This document shows, piece by piece, positions 41,489 to 51,172 of a stretch of 64,000 nt of DNA. Under the pieces are notes generated by a model that saw only the letters and a program-made list of their open reading frames with translations, searched no databases and was not told where the DNA came from. Origin of the DNA: UBA12018 sp051656605 (GTDB taxonomy: Bacteria; Bacteroidota; Bacteroidia; Bacteroidales; CAMTPD01); contig JBOGCF010000015.1 in the NCBI GenBank assembly GCA_051656605.1, positions 1 to 64,000 of the forward strand, read 5' to 3'. Position 1 is the first letter of the stretch. Every line of letters begins with the position of its first letter. The position numbers were made by a program, and so were the translations under genes.

Positions 41489-43105
41489 TTACTTTTTGTA
41501 CATCTTTTCGCGAAGTGCTTTCACGTTTTCGTCAGTGATGTAATCATCGTAATCCATCATCTTGTCGATGATTCCGTTTGGAGTAAGCTCGATGATACGG
41601 TTACACACGGTTTGGATAAACTCGTGGTCATGCGACGTCATCAAGATGTTTCCTTTGAAAGTCTTCAACGTGTTGTTGAATGCCTGGATCGACTCAAGGT
41701 CAAGGTGGTTGGTTGGCGAGTCAAGTACCATTGTGTTGGCATTGCGAAGCATCATACGAGCAATCATACAACGCATTTTCTCACCCCCTGAAAGCACGCT
41801 TACTTTCTTAAGAACCTCTTCGCCCGAGAACAACATCTTACCAAGGAATCCTTTTAGGTAAACCTCGTTGGTGTCGTCAGAGAACTGAGCCAACCAGTCT
41901 ACAAGGTTCATTTCCGAGTTGAAGTACTGCGAGTTGTCAAGTGGCAAATAAGCAGTTGTGATGGTTTGTCCCCATTCAAATGTACCTTCGTCAGCTTTAT
42001 CTTCGTCATTGATAATGTCGAAGAATGCTGTCATAGCACGAGGATCTTTCGAGATGAAAACAACTTTGTCTTCTTTCTCTATGTTGAAGTTTACGTCTTT
42101 AAATAGAAGTTCGCCTTCAATGCTCTTAGAAAGACCTTTTACCTCAAGGATTCTGTTACCCGGCTCTCTGGTCGGCGTAAAGATAATTCCCGGATAACGA
42201 CGTGAAGAAGGCTTGATCTCTTCCACGTTAAGCTTCTCAAGCATTTTTTTACGAGAAGTAGTTTGCTTCGATTTCGCAACGTTGGCGCTGAATCGTTGGA
42301 TAAACTCCATAAGCTCTTTTTTCTTCTCTTCTGCTTTCTTGTTTTGGTTTTGTTGCTGGCGAAGGGCAAGCTGGCTCGATTCGTACCAGAAGCTATAGTT
42401 ACCTGCAAACTGTTGTACTTTGCCGTAGTCGATGTCTACAGTGTGCGTACATACCGAGTCAAGGAAGTGACGGTCGTGCGATACAACTAATACTGTATTT
42501 TCAAAGTTTGCAAGGTAGTTTTCAAGCCACATTACGGTTTCGATATCCAAGTCATTGGTAGGCTCATCGAGAAGAAGGTTGTCTGGTTGTCCGAAAAGAG
42601 CTTGTGCCAAAAGTACACGAACCTTTTCCTTACCACTCAAGTCTTTCATTGTAGCGTAGTGCAATTCTTCTTTTACACCTAGTCCGCTAAGAAGATTTGC
42701 TGCGTCGCTTTCTGCATTCCAGCCTTCCATCTCCGCAAATTTTTCTTCAAGCTCAGATACTCTGATACCATCTTCATCACTGAAATCCGGTTTAGCATAA
42801 AGGGCATCTTTTTCTTGCATAATATCCCAAAGGATAGAATGTCCCATCAAAACTGCGTCCATTACAGTGTGCTCATCAAAAGCAAAGTGGTCCTGGCTAA
42901 GTACCGAAAGGCGTTCGCCCGGGCCCAGTGTTACTGTTCCGCGAGTTGGGTCAAGTTGTTTGCTTACGATACGAAGGAAAGTTGATTTTCCTGCACCGTT
43001 TGCCCCGATGATACCATAACAGTTGCCGGGAGTGAATTTAAGATTTACGTCTTGGAATAATGTACGTTTACCGAATTGAACTTCGAGATTGTTTACAGTA
43101 ATCAT
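41489..43105 (-). CDS. ABC-F family ATPase
   Basis: This 538-residue soluble protein carries two ABC ATPase domains in tandem without membrane segments. The first has Walker A G-A-N-G-A-G-K-S-T near residue 37, L-S-G-K-E-K-V and L-L-D-E-P-T-N-D-L-D; the second has L-S-G-G-E-K-M and V-L-D-S-P-T-N-H-L-D. The second Walker B has D-S in place of D-E, and the second Walker A is degenerate (F-I-S-K-D-P-R-A). A K/E-rich linker joins the domains. ABC-F proteins act on ribosomes (EttA-like translation factors or ribosome protection). The frame opens at 43225, but the family N terminus (MITVNNLEVQFG) and the -7 box at 43172-43179 support 43105. Confidence 0.9.
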   Translation of the reverse strand: MITVNNLEVQFGKRTLFQDVNLKFTPGNCYGIIGANGAGKSTFLRIVSKQLDPTRGTVTLGPGERLSVLSQDHFAFDEHTVMDAVLMGHSILWDIMQEKDALYAKPDFSDEDGIRVSELEEKFAEMEGWNAESDAANLLSGLGVKEELHYATMKDLSGKEKVRVLLAQALFGQPDNLLLDEPTNDLDIETVMWLENYLANFENTVLVVSHDRHFLDSVCTHTVDIDYGKVQQFAGNYSFWYESSQLALRQQQNQNKKAEEKKKELMEFIQRFSANVAKSKQTTSRKKMLEKLNVEEIKPSSRRYPGIIFTPTREPGNRILEVKGLSKSIEGELLFKDVNFNIEKEDKVVFISKDPRAMTAFFDIINDEDKADEGTFEWGQTITTAYLPLDNSQYFNSEMNLVDWLAQFSDDTNEVYLKGFLGKMLFSGEEVLKKVSVLSGGEKMRCMIARMMLRNANTMVLDSPTNHLDLESIQAFNNTLKTFKGNILMTSHDHEFIQTVCNRIIELTPNGIIDKMMDYDDYITDENVKALREKMYKK

Positions 43106-43171
43106 ATTTCGTTTTTTATCAATGCTAATTAAATGTACTTTGTGAAAGTAGTGCGATTGCAAATTCGGGTG

Positions 43172-43179
43172 CAAAGGTA
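43172..43179 (-). promoter_or_regulatory. -7 box of the ABC-F gene
   Basis: TACCTTTG on the minus strand, 67 bases before the start at 43105 and inside the longer open frame. No -33 match was found at the usual distance. Confidence 0.4.
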
Positions 43180-43320
43180 GTAAAAAAAGGTAAGAGTATG
43201 AAACTGTTATTATTCTTTGGCACAAAGATCAAATAATTGAGCTTTTTTGTATTGATAGTGCTGTAATTTGTAATAGGATTTATTAATTTTGCATGCCAAA
43301 CACATATAATACGAATCTAA

Positions 43321-44844
43321 ATGTCGGGAACAAAAAGAATTAAAAATGCGTTGGTGTCTGTTTTTCATAAAGACGGACTGGATGAAATCCTTAAAAAGCT
43401 ACATGCTGAGGGAGTTAGTTTTCTTTCAACCGGAGGCACACAAGAGTTTATCGAATCTTTAGGCTTGCCATGCAAAGCAGTAGAAGACCTTACAGGTTAC
43501 CCTTCAATCTTGGGTGGTCGCGTAAAAACACTTCACCCGAAAGTATTCGGAGGTATTCTTTGCAGAAGAGAGAATGAAGGCGATATTCAGCAAATCGAAC
43601 AATATGAGATTCCTGAAATCGATCTTGTAATCGTAGATTTGTATCCGTTTGAACAAACGGTAGCTTCGGGAGCAGAGGAAGCTGCTATTATCGAGAAAAT
43701 CGATATAGGTGGTATCTCTTTGATTCGTGGTGCTGCTAAAAACTTCAAGGATGTTGTTATCGTAGCTTCTAAAGGTCAGTATCAGCCATTGTTGGAGATC
43801 CTTAACGAAAAAGGAGCCGAAACATCGCTAGATGATCGTAAATGGTTCGCGAAAGAAGCATTTGGTGTGTCATCGGCATATGATAGCGCTATTTTTAACT
43901 ACTTCGATGCTGAAGAAAACTCTGCACTTCGTATCACAGCGAATGATGCAAAAGTACTTCGTTATGGTGAGAACCCTCATCAAAAAGGAGTATTTTACGG
44001 TAAGTTTGAAGAGATGTTTGATCAATTGCAAGGCAAAGAAATTTCATACAATAACTTGTTGGATATTGATGCTGCTGTGGCTTTGATCAGCGAATTTGAA
44101 GAACTTACTTTCGCGGTATTGAAACACAACAACGCTTGTGGTATTGCTTCTCGTCCTACAGTGCTTGAGGCTTGGAATGCTGCTCTTGCAGGTGACCCGG
44201 TTTCTGCTTTCGGCGGAATTCTTGTTACAAACGCAAAAGTAGATAAAGCTGCTGCTGAAGAAATCAATAAGATCTTCTTTGAAGTAATTATTGCTCCTGC
44301 ATACGATGAAGATGCATTGGAGGTTCTTAAGCAAAAGAAAAATAGAATCATTTTGATTCAAAAGCCTGTAGAAACATCAAAGGTTCAGTTCCGTTCGTTG
44401 CTTAACGGTGTGTTGGTGCAAGATAAAGATCTTAGTACACATACAGTAGAGGATCTTAAAGTTGTTACAACGAAAGCTCCTTCTACAACAGAGGTGGAAG
44501 ATCTTTTGTTTGCAAACAAATTGGTAAAACATACCAAATCAAATGCTATCATTTTAGCTAAAAACAAACAGCTTTGCGCAAGCGGTGTAGGTCAAACTTC
44601 ACGTGTTGATGCGCTTAAGCAGGCAATTGAAAAGGCCGGTGCGTTTGGGTTTGATTTGCACGGAGCAGTAATGGCTTCGGATGCTTTCTTCCCATTCCCT
44701 GACTGTGTTGAGATTGCTGATAATGCCGGTATTACCGCTGTTGTTCAGCCTGGCGGCTCTATCAAAGATAATCTTTCAGTAGACTACTGCGATGAGCATG
44801 GTTTAGCAATGGTGATGACTGGTGTTCGTCATTTTAAACACTAA
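43321..44844 (+). CDS. purH: Bifunctional AICAR formyltransferase / IMP cyclohydrolase
   Basis: This 507-residue enzyme does the last two steps of purine synthesis. The N-terminal IMP cyclohydrolase (about 1-195) has S-T-G-G-T near residue 36 and K-T-L-H-P-K near 75. The C-terminal transformylase has L-R-Y-G-E-N-P-H-Q near 215, the catalytic K-H-N-N-A-C-G near 265, and D-A-F-F-P-F-P-D near the end. The length is close to the usual 510-530. It is 20 bases before mreB, and no terminator separates them, so purH may head the cell-shape operon. Confidence 0.97.
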   Translation: MSGTKRIKNALVSVFHKDGLDEILKKLHAEGVSFLSTGGTQEFIESLGLPCKAVEDLTGYPSILGGRVKTLHPKVFGGILCRRENEGDIQQIEQYEIPEIDLVIVDLYPFEQTVASGAEEAAIIEKIDIGGISLIRGAAKNFKDVVIVASKGQYQPLLEILNEKGAETSLDDRKWFAKEAFGVSSAYDSAIFNYFDAEENSALRITANDAKVLRYGENPHQKGVFYGKFEEMFDQLQGKEISYNNLLDIDAAVALISEFEELTFAVLKHNNACGIASRPTVLEAWNAALAGDPVSAFGGILVTNAKVDKAAAEEINKIFFEVIIAPAYDEDALEVLKQKKNRIILIQKPVETSKVQFRSLLNGVLVQDKDLSTHTVEDLKVVTTKAPSTTEVEDLLFANKLVKHTKSNAIILAKNKQLCASGVGQTSRVDALKQAIEKAGAFGFDLHGAVMASDAFFPFPDCVEIADNAGITAVVQPGGSIKDNLSVDYCDEHGLAMVMTGVRHFKH

Positions 44845-44864
44845 ACTTAAAAAAATCTACTTAA

Positions 44865-45884
44865 ATGGGATTGTTCTCTTTTACACAAGAAATAGCCATT
44901 GACTTAGGTACCGCAAATACAATCATTATCTCAGGAGGTAAAATTGTAATTGATGAACCGTCGGTGGTAGCCCTTGACCGAAGAACCGATAAATTGTTGG
45001 CTGTTGGAGACAAGGCTCGTCAAATGCACGGGAAAACGCACGAGAATATTCGCACGATCCGTCCGCTTCGTGACGGGGTGATTGCAGACTTCTATGCGGC
45101 AGAACAGATGATGCGTGGGATGATTAAGATGATTAATCAGCGTAAACCTTGGTTTTCACCTTCATTGCGTATTGTTGTATGTATTCCTTCGGGAAGTACA
45201 GAGGTTGAGATTCGTGCCGTACGTGACTCTGCCGAGCATGCCGGTGGTCGCGATGTGTATATGATTTATGAACCAATGGCTGCGGCAATTGGTATCGGTA
45301 TCGATGTAGAGGCTCCGGAAGGTAATATGATTGTAGATATAGGTGGTGGTACTACTGAAATTGCGGTTATCTCGCTTGGTGGTATCGTATCTAATAAGTC
45401 TATTCGCATTGCCGGTGACGACTTTACGGATGATATCAAAGAGTATATGCGTCGTCAGCATAATGTAAAAGTTGGAGAACGCACGGCAGAGATGATTAAG
45501 ATCAATGTAGGTTCAGCGCTTACATTCCTTGATAATCCGCCTGAAGATTACATTGTGCATGGTCCTAATCAAATGACTGCTCTTCCTATGGAAGTGCCTG
45601 TTTCTTATCAAGAGGTAGCCCATTGTTTGGATAAATCGGTTTCAAAGATCGAAGCTGCGGTATTAAGTGCACTAGAGCAAACTCCGCCGGAGTTGTATGC
45701 TGATATTGTACGTAATGGTATTTATCTTGCCGGTGGTGGAGCATTGCTTCGCGGGTTGGATAAACGCTTGACCGATAAAATCAATATTCCGTTCCACATT
45801 GCTGAAGATCCTCTTCACGCAGTAGCTAAAGGAACTGGTGTTGCTTTGAAAAATATCGACAAGTTCAATTTCTTGATTCGATAA
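44865..45884 (+). CDS. mreB: Rod-shape actin homologue MreB
   Basis: This 339-residue actin homologue has the phosphate-1 loop I-D-L-G-T-A-N near residue 12, D-I-G-G-G-T-T-E near 163 and A-G-G-G-A near 290. It forms membrane filaments that guide cell-wall elongation. It starts the mre cluster after purH and is followed by a strong hairpin before mreC. The length matches other MreBs. Confidence 0.98.
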   Translation: MGLFSFTQEIAIDLGTANTIIISGGKIVIDEPSVVALDRRTDKLLAVGDKARQMHGKTHENIRTIRPLRDGVIADFYAAEQMMRGMIKMINQRKPWFSPSLRIVVCIPSGSTEVEIRAVRDSAEHAGGRDVYMIYEPMAAAIGIGIDVEAPEGNMIVDIGGGTTEIAVISLGGIVSNKSIRIAGDDFTDDIKEYMRRQHNVKVGERTAEMIKINVGSALTFLDNPPEDYIVHGPNQMTALPMEVPVSYQEVAHCLDKSVSKIEAAVLSALEQTPPELYADIVRNGIYLAGGGALLRGLDKRLTDKINIPFHIAEDPLHAVAKGTGVALKNIDKFNFLIR

Positions 45885-45904
45885 TTATCTGAGATTAAAA
45901 TATA

Positions 45905-45937
45905 AAACGCCCTCTTACCCCAATTAAGAGGGCGTTT
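45905..45937 (+). terminator. Strong hairpin between mreB and mreC
   Basis: A perfect 13-bp stem (AAACGCCCTCTTA, 45905-45917, with 45925-45937) closes on a 7-base loop. It ends in GTTTATT, so the U-tail is short. It could end or attenuate the transcript between mreB and the membrane genes. Confidence 0.7.
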
Positions 45938-45967
45938 ATTCAGTTATAAGGGTATCGCAACTACATC

Positions 45968-46825
45968 ATGCGTGAATTAATCAATTTTTTAGTTTCAAAA
46001 AGGCACTGGCTCTTATTCATTTTGCTTGAGATTGTCTCTTTTGTGATGTTGCTTAAGTACAATACGTTTCATCAAAGTGTATTTTTGAGTTCTGCTAATT
46101 CTATTTCGGGGCGTATTTATGCTGTTTCGGGTGAAGTAACCTCTTATTTTGATTTGAAATCTGTAAATAAGGAGTTATTGACACGCAACGGTGAGCTCGA
46201 AATGCAGGTAATTGCCTTGCAGAGTCAACTGCGCGAGATGAAGGCTGATCAAACAGAATATGCTGAGTTTTTGGTTGATTCGGTGAAACCCGCTGTTTAT
46301 GATTTTGTATCGGCAGAGGTTGTAAACAATACTGTTTCTCGGGTTGCAAACTTTGTAACGCTCAATAAAGGAAAGGAAGATGGTATTGCTCCTGATATGG
46401 GGGTGGTATCTCCTCAAGGTGTTGTAGGGATTGTGTCGGTTGTTTCAGATCATTTCTCTGTAGTAATTCCGGTTTTAAATCCTAAATTACGTTTGAGTTG
46501 TAAGGTGCTTGGAAGTAACTATTTTGGGTCTTTAGTGTGGGATGGTCGTTCGCCTCAGATTGCAAGCCTCGAAGAGCTGCCACGACATGTGGAATTTGCT
46601 AAAGGTGATACAATTGTTACGAGTGGTTTTTCTGCTGTATTTCCCGAAGGTATCCCTGTGGGGGTGGTGTCTGACTTCCGCAAACAAAAGAACGATAACT
46701 TCTACTCATTGGATATAAAGCTAGCTACAGATTTCGCCTCGCTCAATGAAGTTAGGGTGATTCGTAATTTCCTACAATCCGAAAAAGAACAACTCGAAAA
46801 AGAAGCTCAGAAAAATGCTCAATAA
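45968..46825 (+). CDS. mreC: Rod-shape-determining protein MreC
   Basis: This 285-residue protein has one N-terminal membrane segment (about 13-32), a coiled coil (60-95, with E-L-E-M-Q-V-I-A-L-Q-S-Q-L) and the beta-rich MreC domain (110-275; N-K-G-K-E-D-G-I near 140, V-V-S-P-Q-G-V-V-G near 158, and a V-T-S-G near 220). It links MreB to the periplasmic wall enzymes. Its end overlaps mreD by 11 bases, so translation is coupled. Confidence 0.96.
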   Translation: MRELINFLVSKRHWLLFILLEIVSFVMLLKYNTFHQSVFLSSANSISGRIYAVSGEVTSYFDLKSVNKELLTRNGELEMQVIALQSQLREMKADQTEYAEFLVDSVKPAVYDFVSAEVVNNTVSRVANFVTLNKGKEDGIAPDMGVVSPQGVVGIVSVVSDHFSVVIPVLNPKLRLSCKVLGSNYFGSLVWDGRSPQIASLEELPRHVEFAKGDTIVTSGFSAVFPEGIPVGVVSDFRKQKNDNFYSLDIKLATDFASLNEVRVIRNFLQSEKEQLEKEAQKNAQ

Positions 46826-47333
46826 TACAATCCGAAATAGTATCTACTTTATAGTATTTGTAGTGTTACAAGTACTGCTGTTTAATCAGATTAGTTTTTT
46901 CAAAGTTGCTACGCCGTTTTTGTATATCTATTTTATACTAAAATTGCCGGAAGGAACATCTCGTTCACTTGTTGTTTTTTATGGCTTTTTGACGGGTTTA
47001 TCGATTGATATTTTTAGCAATACTCCCGGTATGCATGCAGCTGCGGCTACATTTGCCGGACTTGTGAGGTATCCTCTCATTAAACGACTGACAACAAAAG
47101 ATATGGTCGAGACAGCTGCCCCTTCATTCTACTCAATGGGTGCAGGTGGTTATACACGCTATGTAGTATTCTTTGTTTTGCTACATCATGCAGCTTTGCT
47201 CTTGATCGAATCATTTACCCTCTTTGACCCGCTCTACTTGATCATTCGAATTCTGGCAAGTAGTGTTCTAACCATTATTTTATTATTAGCAATAGAAGGA
47301 TTTAATTACGAGGTTTTGAAAAGTGAAGAATAA
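46815..47333 (+). CDS. mreD: Rod-shape-determining membrane protein MreD
   Basis: This 172-residue protein has about five membrane segments and little else, as is typical of MreD. The G-L-S-I-D-I-F-S-N-T-P-G-M-H-A motif near residue 62 is the family signature. It overlaps mreC by 11 bases and PBP2 by 11 bases. It is a scaffold in the elongasome. Confidence 0.92.
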   Translation: MLNNTIRNSIYFIVFVVLQVLLFNQISFFKVATPFLYIYFILKLPEGTSRSLVVFYGFLTGLSIDIFSNTPGMHAAAATFAGLVRYPLIKRLTTKDMVETAAPSFYSMGAGGYTRYVVFFVLLHHAALLLIESFTLFDPLYLIIRILASSVLTIILLLAIEGFNYEVLKSEE

Positions 47334-49170
47334 ACTTGACCTAGATAATCGCAAATATGTTATTGGTGCTGGTGTTATTGTATTGTTTTTGATCTTCTTG
47401 ATCAGACTGATAACGTTGCAATTGCTTACACCGGAGTACAAACAATTTGCCGATAGTAATGCTTTTTTGAAGAAAACATTGTACCCTTCTCGTGGATTAA
47501 TCTATGATCGCGAGGGGCGTTTGCTTGTTTATAATCAGCCGGCATATGATGTAATGGTAATTATGCGAGAGGTGCAACCATTTGATACGCTGGACTTCTG
47601 TAATATTGTTGGCATTTCGAAAGAACAATTTGTGAAGCGCATTGGTGATATTAAAAACCGTCGCCTCAATCCGGGGTACTCTTCATATGTTCCTCAATTG
47701 TTTATGAATCAACTTTCTGCTCGAGAATATGGAGTCTTGCAGGAAAAACTATATAAATTTCCCGGTTTCTATATTCAAAATCGAACACTTCGTGAATACA
47801 ACTATCCTAATGCCGCATTGGTACTTGGTAATGTAGGTGAGGTGAACAAGCGCGATTTGGAGAGCGATTCGTATTATGTGCGAGGAGATTACTCGGGACG
47901 ATCGGGGGTGGAGAAGTCGTACGAAACGGTATTGCGTGGTGAAAAAGGAGTAGAGATACTTTTGCGTGATGCACATGGTCGTATCAAAGGTAAGTACGAA
48001 AATGGAGATCATGATATAGCGCCTCTATCTGGTAAAAACTTAACACTATCACTTGATATTGAATTGCAAGATTACGGCGAGCGTCTGATGGGCAATAAGC
48101 TTGGTGGTATTGTAATGATTGAACCGGAAACAGGAGAAGTCTTGTGCATGGTATCGAGTCCGACTTATGATCCGAGCATATTGGTTGGTCGTAAACGCGG
48201 AAAGAACCATTCAGAGCTAGAGAAAGATCCATTTAAGCCATTGTTTAATCGCCCGCTGATGGCCCAGTATCCTCCGGGATCTACCTTCAAAGCAGCACAA
48301 GGATTGGTCTTTCTACAAGAAGATGTAGTTACTGCCCAAACGGCTTATCCTTGTCATGGTGGTTATCCTCCTTTGGGAGGACGTCCGAAGTGTCACCCGC
48401 ATGCGTCACCAACATCTTTGATCCCTTCGTTAGCAACATCCTGTAATGCGTATTATTGCTATGGATTGCGAGAGATGATCGATAGCCGTAAGCGTTATCC
48501 AAATCCGCAGACTGCTCTTGATAAATGGAAGGACTACATGGTTGCTCAAGGATATGGCTATAAACTAGGTATTGACTTGCCCGGCGAAAAACGAGGACTT
48601 ATCCCCAATAGTAAGTTTTACGATAAGATTTACAAAGGGCGTTGGAATGCGCATACCATTATTTCGATATCAATTGGTCAAGGTGAGGTTTTGGCTACAC
48701 CTTTGCAGATTTGTAATCTAGCTGCAACGATCGCAAATAGAGGCTATTTTATCAAACCTCACGTGGTAAAAGCGATTGAAGATACTCCTAAAGACACGGC
48801 ATATACCAACAAGCACTATACCGGCATTGATGCAATGAACTATGAGTATGTTGCTCAAGGTATGCGAGGTGCTGTAACAGGTGGTACTTGTAGGGTGGCA
48901 GCTCTTCCGGATATTGAAGTGTACGGGAAAACAGGTACGGCCGAAAATCCACATGGTAAAGACCACTCGATCTTTATGGGTTTTGCAGAGTATAAAGGGC
49001 GTAAAGTTGCGATCTCTGTGTTTGTGGAAAATGCCGGATTTGGTGCAACGTATGCTGTTCCGATAGGTCGACTAATGATCGAACACTGCTTGCGTGGTGA
49101 TGTGCTTGAGGAAAGCAAATGGATGGAAGATAGAATGTTGAATACTTCAGTTTTACCTAATGTCTTTTAG
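47323..49170 (+). CDS. mrdA: Penicillin-binding protein 2 (elongation transpeptidase)
   Basis: This 615-residue class B PBP has one N-terminal membrane segment (about 12-32), a dimerisation domain and a transpeptidase domain. The catalytic Ser is in P-P-G-S-T-F-K near residue 325, the S-x-N motif reads S-C-N near 371, and K-T-G-T-A is near 536. It cross-links peptidoglycan with RodA during side-wall growth. It overlaps mreD by 11 bases and rodA by 11 bases. Confidence 0.97.
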   Translation: MKNKLDLDNRKYVIGAGVIVLFLIFLIRLITLQLLTPEYKQFADSNAFLKKTLYPSRGLIYDREGRLLVYNQPAYDVMVIMREVQPFDTLDFCNIVGISKEQFVKRIGDIKNRRLNPGYSSYVPQLFMNQLSAREYGVLQEKLYKFPGFYIQNRTLREYNYPNAALVLGNVGEVNKRDLESDSYYVRGDYSGRSGVEKSYETVLRGEKGVEILLRDAHGRIKGKYENGDHDIAPLSGKNLTLSLDIELQDYGERLMGNKLGGIVMIEPETGEVLCMVSSPTYDPSILVGRKRGKNHSELEKDPFKPLFNRPLMAQYPPGSTFKAAQGLVFLQEDVVTAQTAYPCHGGYPPLGGRPKCHPHASPTSLIPSLATSCNAYYCYGLREMIDSRKRYPNPQTALDKWKDYMVAQGYGYKLGIDLPGEKRGLIPNSKFYDKIYKGRWNAHTIISISIGQGEVLATPLQICNLAATIANRGYFIKPHVVKAIEDTPKDTAYTNKHYTGIDAMNYEYVAQGMRGAVTGGTCRVAALPDIEVYGKTGTAENPHGKDHSIFMGFAEYKGRKVAISVFVENAGFGATYAVPIGRLMIEHCLRGDVLEESKWMEDRMLNTSVLPNVF

Positions 49171-50608
49171 AAAAACAAATATATGGAGGGATCTTGACTG
49201 GTTTACCGTGATACTGTATGTGATCATGGTGATTGCCGGTTGGTTTAGTATCTACGGAGCAACCTACGAATTTGATAATACAAGCATGTTTGACCTTTCG
49301 GGGCGTGCCGGTATGCAAATGGTATGGTTTGGTACATCTGTGCTTCTCATCTTTGTAATATTGATGCTGAATGATGAGGTGTACGATGTGCTGGCGTATT
49401 TCTTGTATTTTCTCGTGATTCTTTTACTTATTGCAACGATATTTCTGGCCCCGGATATCAAGGGTTCACGCTCTTGGTTGGTGCTTGGACCTATACGTTT
49501 ACAACCTGCTGAGTTTGCCAAGTTTGTAACGGCACTAGCTGTGGCAAAGACGATGAGTCAGTATGGATTCAAGCTCTTGAATGTACGTAACTTTCTATTT
49601 GTCTGCTTTCTTATATTTCTACCGTTAGTGCTGATTATCTTGCAGAAGGAAACAGGGTCGGCCTTGGTTTATTTTGCATTTGCGTTGGTGCTTTATAGAG
49701 AAGGCATGACTGGTCTTATTTTGTTTGCGGGCTTCTGTGCAGTGCTGTTTTTTATTGTTTCGATGAAATATGCAGATGTGATGATGGGGATTACGCCGTT
49801 AGGCGAGTTTATTGTATCGATACTGATTCTTGGAATCTCCTTGTTGCTGTTGCACTTCAAACAAAATGATAGACGCGTGTTTTTGAATGCGGCCATTGGT
49901 CTATCTGTGATTGCAATTGCTACTTTTATTGTTAGTTATTTTGAGCCGATAAACCTGGCTCTCATTTCGATGGGGGCGGTTATTCTGTTTACTCTCTATA
50001 TGCTCTATCTTGCCATTTCTAGGTGGATGATGCGCTACTTGCTTATTGGCTTTTTTGCTTTGGGTTCGTTGGCGTTTATGTTTTCTGTAGATTATGTATT
50101 TGATGAGATACTAGAGCCGCACCAGCAAATACGTATTAAGGTTTCTCTCGGTCTCGAAGATGATCCAAGTGGAGCCGGATATAATGTGAATCAATCAAAG
50201 ATTGCGATTGGTTCAGGCGGACTAACGGGTAAGGGCTTCCTGAATGGGACGCAGACTAAACTTAAATATGTGCCCGAGCAAGATACAGACTTTATTTTCT
50301 GTACGGTTGGAGAGGAGCAAGGTTTTGTTGGTTCAGCATTCGTTTTGCTGATGTTTACGATGCTTATTCTTCGTATAGTCTATCTGGCAGAGCAGCAGAA
50401 GAGTACCTTTAATCGGGTTTACGGCTATAGTGTTGCCTCTATTTTCTTTTTTCACTTTGCAATTAATGTGGGGATGGTAACAGGACTCACCCCTGTAATT
50501 GGGATTCCTTTACCGTTCTTTAGCTATGGAGGTTCTTCTTTGTGGGGATTTACAATTCTGTTGTTTATCTTCTTACGTCTTGATGCTACGCGTGCCGAGC
50601 AGTTTTAA
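49160..50608 (+). CDS. rodA: SEDS peptidoglycan polymerase RodA
   Basis: This 482-residue polytopic protein belongs to the SEDS family. Signatures are S-R-S-W-L near residue 98, the loop G-S-G-G-L-T-G-K-G near 352 followed by P-E-Q-D-T-D-F-I-F, and the final F-F-S-Y-G-G-S-S near 455. It polymerises glycan strands with PBP2. It is longer than E. coli RodA (about 370), through extra membrane segments in the middle (about 225-310). A strong terminator follows at 50634-50668. Confidence 0.96.
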   Translation: MSFRKTNIWRDLDWFTVILYVIMVIAGWFSIYGATYEFDNTSMFDLSGRAGMQMVWFGTSVLLIFVILMLNDEVYDVLAYFLYFLVILLLIATIFLAPDIKGSRSWLVLGPIRLQPAEFAKFVTALAVAKTMSQYGFKLLNVRNFLFVCFLIFLPLVLIILQKETGSALVYFAFALVLYREGMTGLILFAGFCAVLFFIVSMKYADVMMGITPLGEFIVSILILGISLLLLHFKQNDRRVFLNAAIGLSVIAIATFIVSYFEPINLALISMGAVILFTLYMLYLAISRWMMRYLLIGFFALGSLAFMFSVDYVFDEILEPHQQIRIKVSLGLEDDPSGAGYNVNQSKIAIGSGGLTGKGFLNGTQTKLKYVPEQDTDFIFCTVGEEQGFVGSAFVLLMFTMLILRIVYLAEQQKSTFNRVYGYSVASIFFFHFAINVGMVTGLTPVIGIPLPFFSYGGSSLWGFTILLFIFLRLDATRAEQF

Positions 50609-50633
50609 TTGAGTATTTATATGTTGACATAAA

Positions 50634-50668
50634 AAAAGCGGAAGACTCCTTGAGAGCTTCCGCTTTTC
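50634..50668. terminator. Terminator of the mre-rodA operon
   Basis: An 11-bp stem (AAAAGCGGAAG, 50634-50644, with 50657-50667) has a CTC/GAG inner pair, A-run and T-run. It separates rodA from convergent gldH and can serve both. Confidence 0.85.
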
Positions 50669-50683
50669 TAATTTATATGATAA

Positions 50684-51172
50684 CTAATTGTTGCTTTGAA
50701 CCTGTAGCCCTACATCTTGTACACCTTTGAGCTTGGTGTCGTCCATGATTTGTTCGAAGCTGTATGTGTACATTCCACTTTGCTTGAAGTGAAAGTTACG
50801 TTCGATCGGAATATCATGTTCGTAGGTGCTTATTCCTTTCCCTTTCCATTTACCCAATGAATCACGAAGCGCATAGCTGATCGTGTCTCTGCTAATGTTG
50901 CCTTGTGGGTCCATCTTTTCAACCTTGAAAACGATACCGCTGTACGGATAATAAGAGTTGCAACGTAGTTTAAAAATGACATCTGTAACAACTGAATTGT
51001 CCGGTACATCAAAGGTAAACTCGTATGCTTTACCTATTCTCCAAATAGAGTCTGGTAACTCTGTGTATTTGCAGTAATAATCGGGTGTGCAAGCACTGAG
51101 TAGGGTAATGAATAGGGTTGCGATAGGGGCCTTAAACTTTCTTCTGAGGCTTTTCGTAGTTTCCTTTTTCAT
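50684..51172 (-). CDS. gldH: Gliding motility lipoprotein GldH
   Basis: This 162-residue lipoprotein has a signal with Cys28 in L-L-S-A-C and a K/R-rich N terminus. The rest, with Y-Y-P-Y-S-G near residue 83 and the H-F-K-Q-S-G-M-Y-T-Y-S-F end, matches the GldH family known from gliding Flavobacteriia and found also in non-gliding Bacteroidales. The frame extends to 51349, but the lipoprotein signal begins at 51172 (MKKETTK). The start lies inside the end of the PSP1 gene, overlapping by 41 bases. Confidence 0.85.
   Translation of the reverse strand: MKKETTKSLRRKFKAPIATLFITLLSACTPDYYCKYTELPDSIWRIGKAYEFTFDVPDNSVVTDVIFKLRCNSYYPYSGIVFKVEKMDPQGNISRDTISYALRDSLGKWKGKGISTYEHDIPIERNFHFKQSGMYTYSFEQIMDDTKLKGVQDVGLQVQSNN

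Noticed and set aside
43106..43225. N-terminal extension of the ABC-F protein (start at 43225)
   Set aside because: The added 40 residues are absent from the family, and a -7 box lies inside them. The same argument was used for the LtaS-like and DeoR starts.
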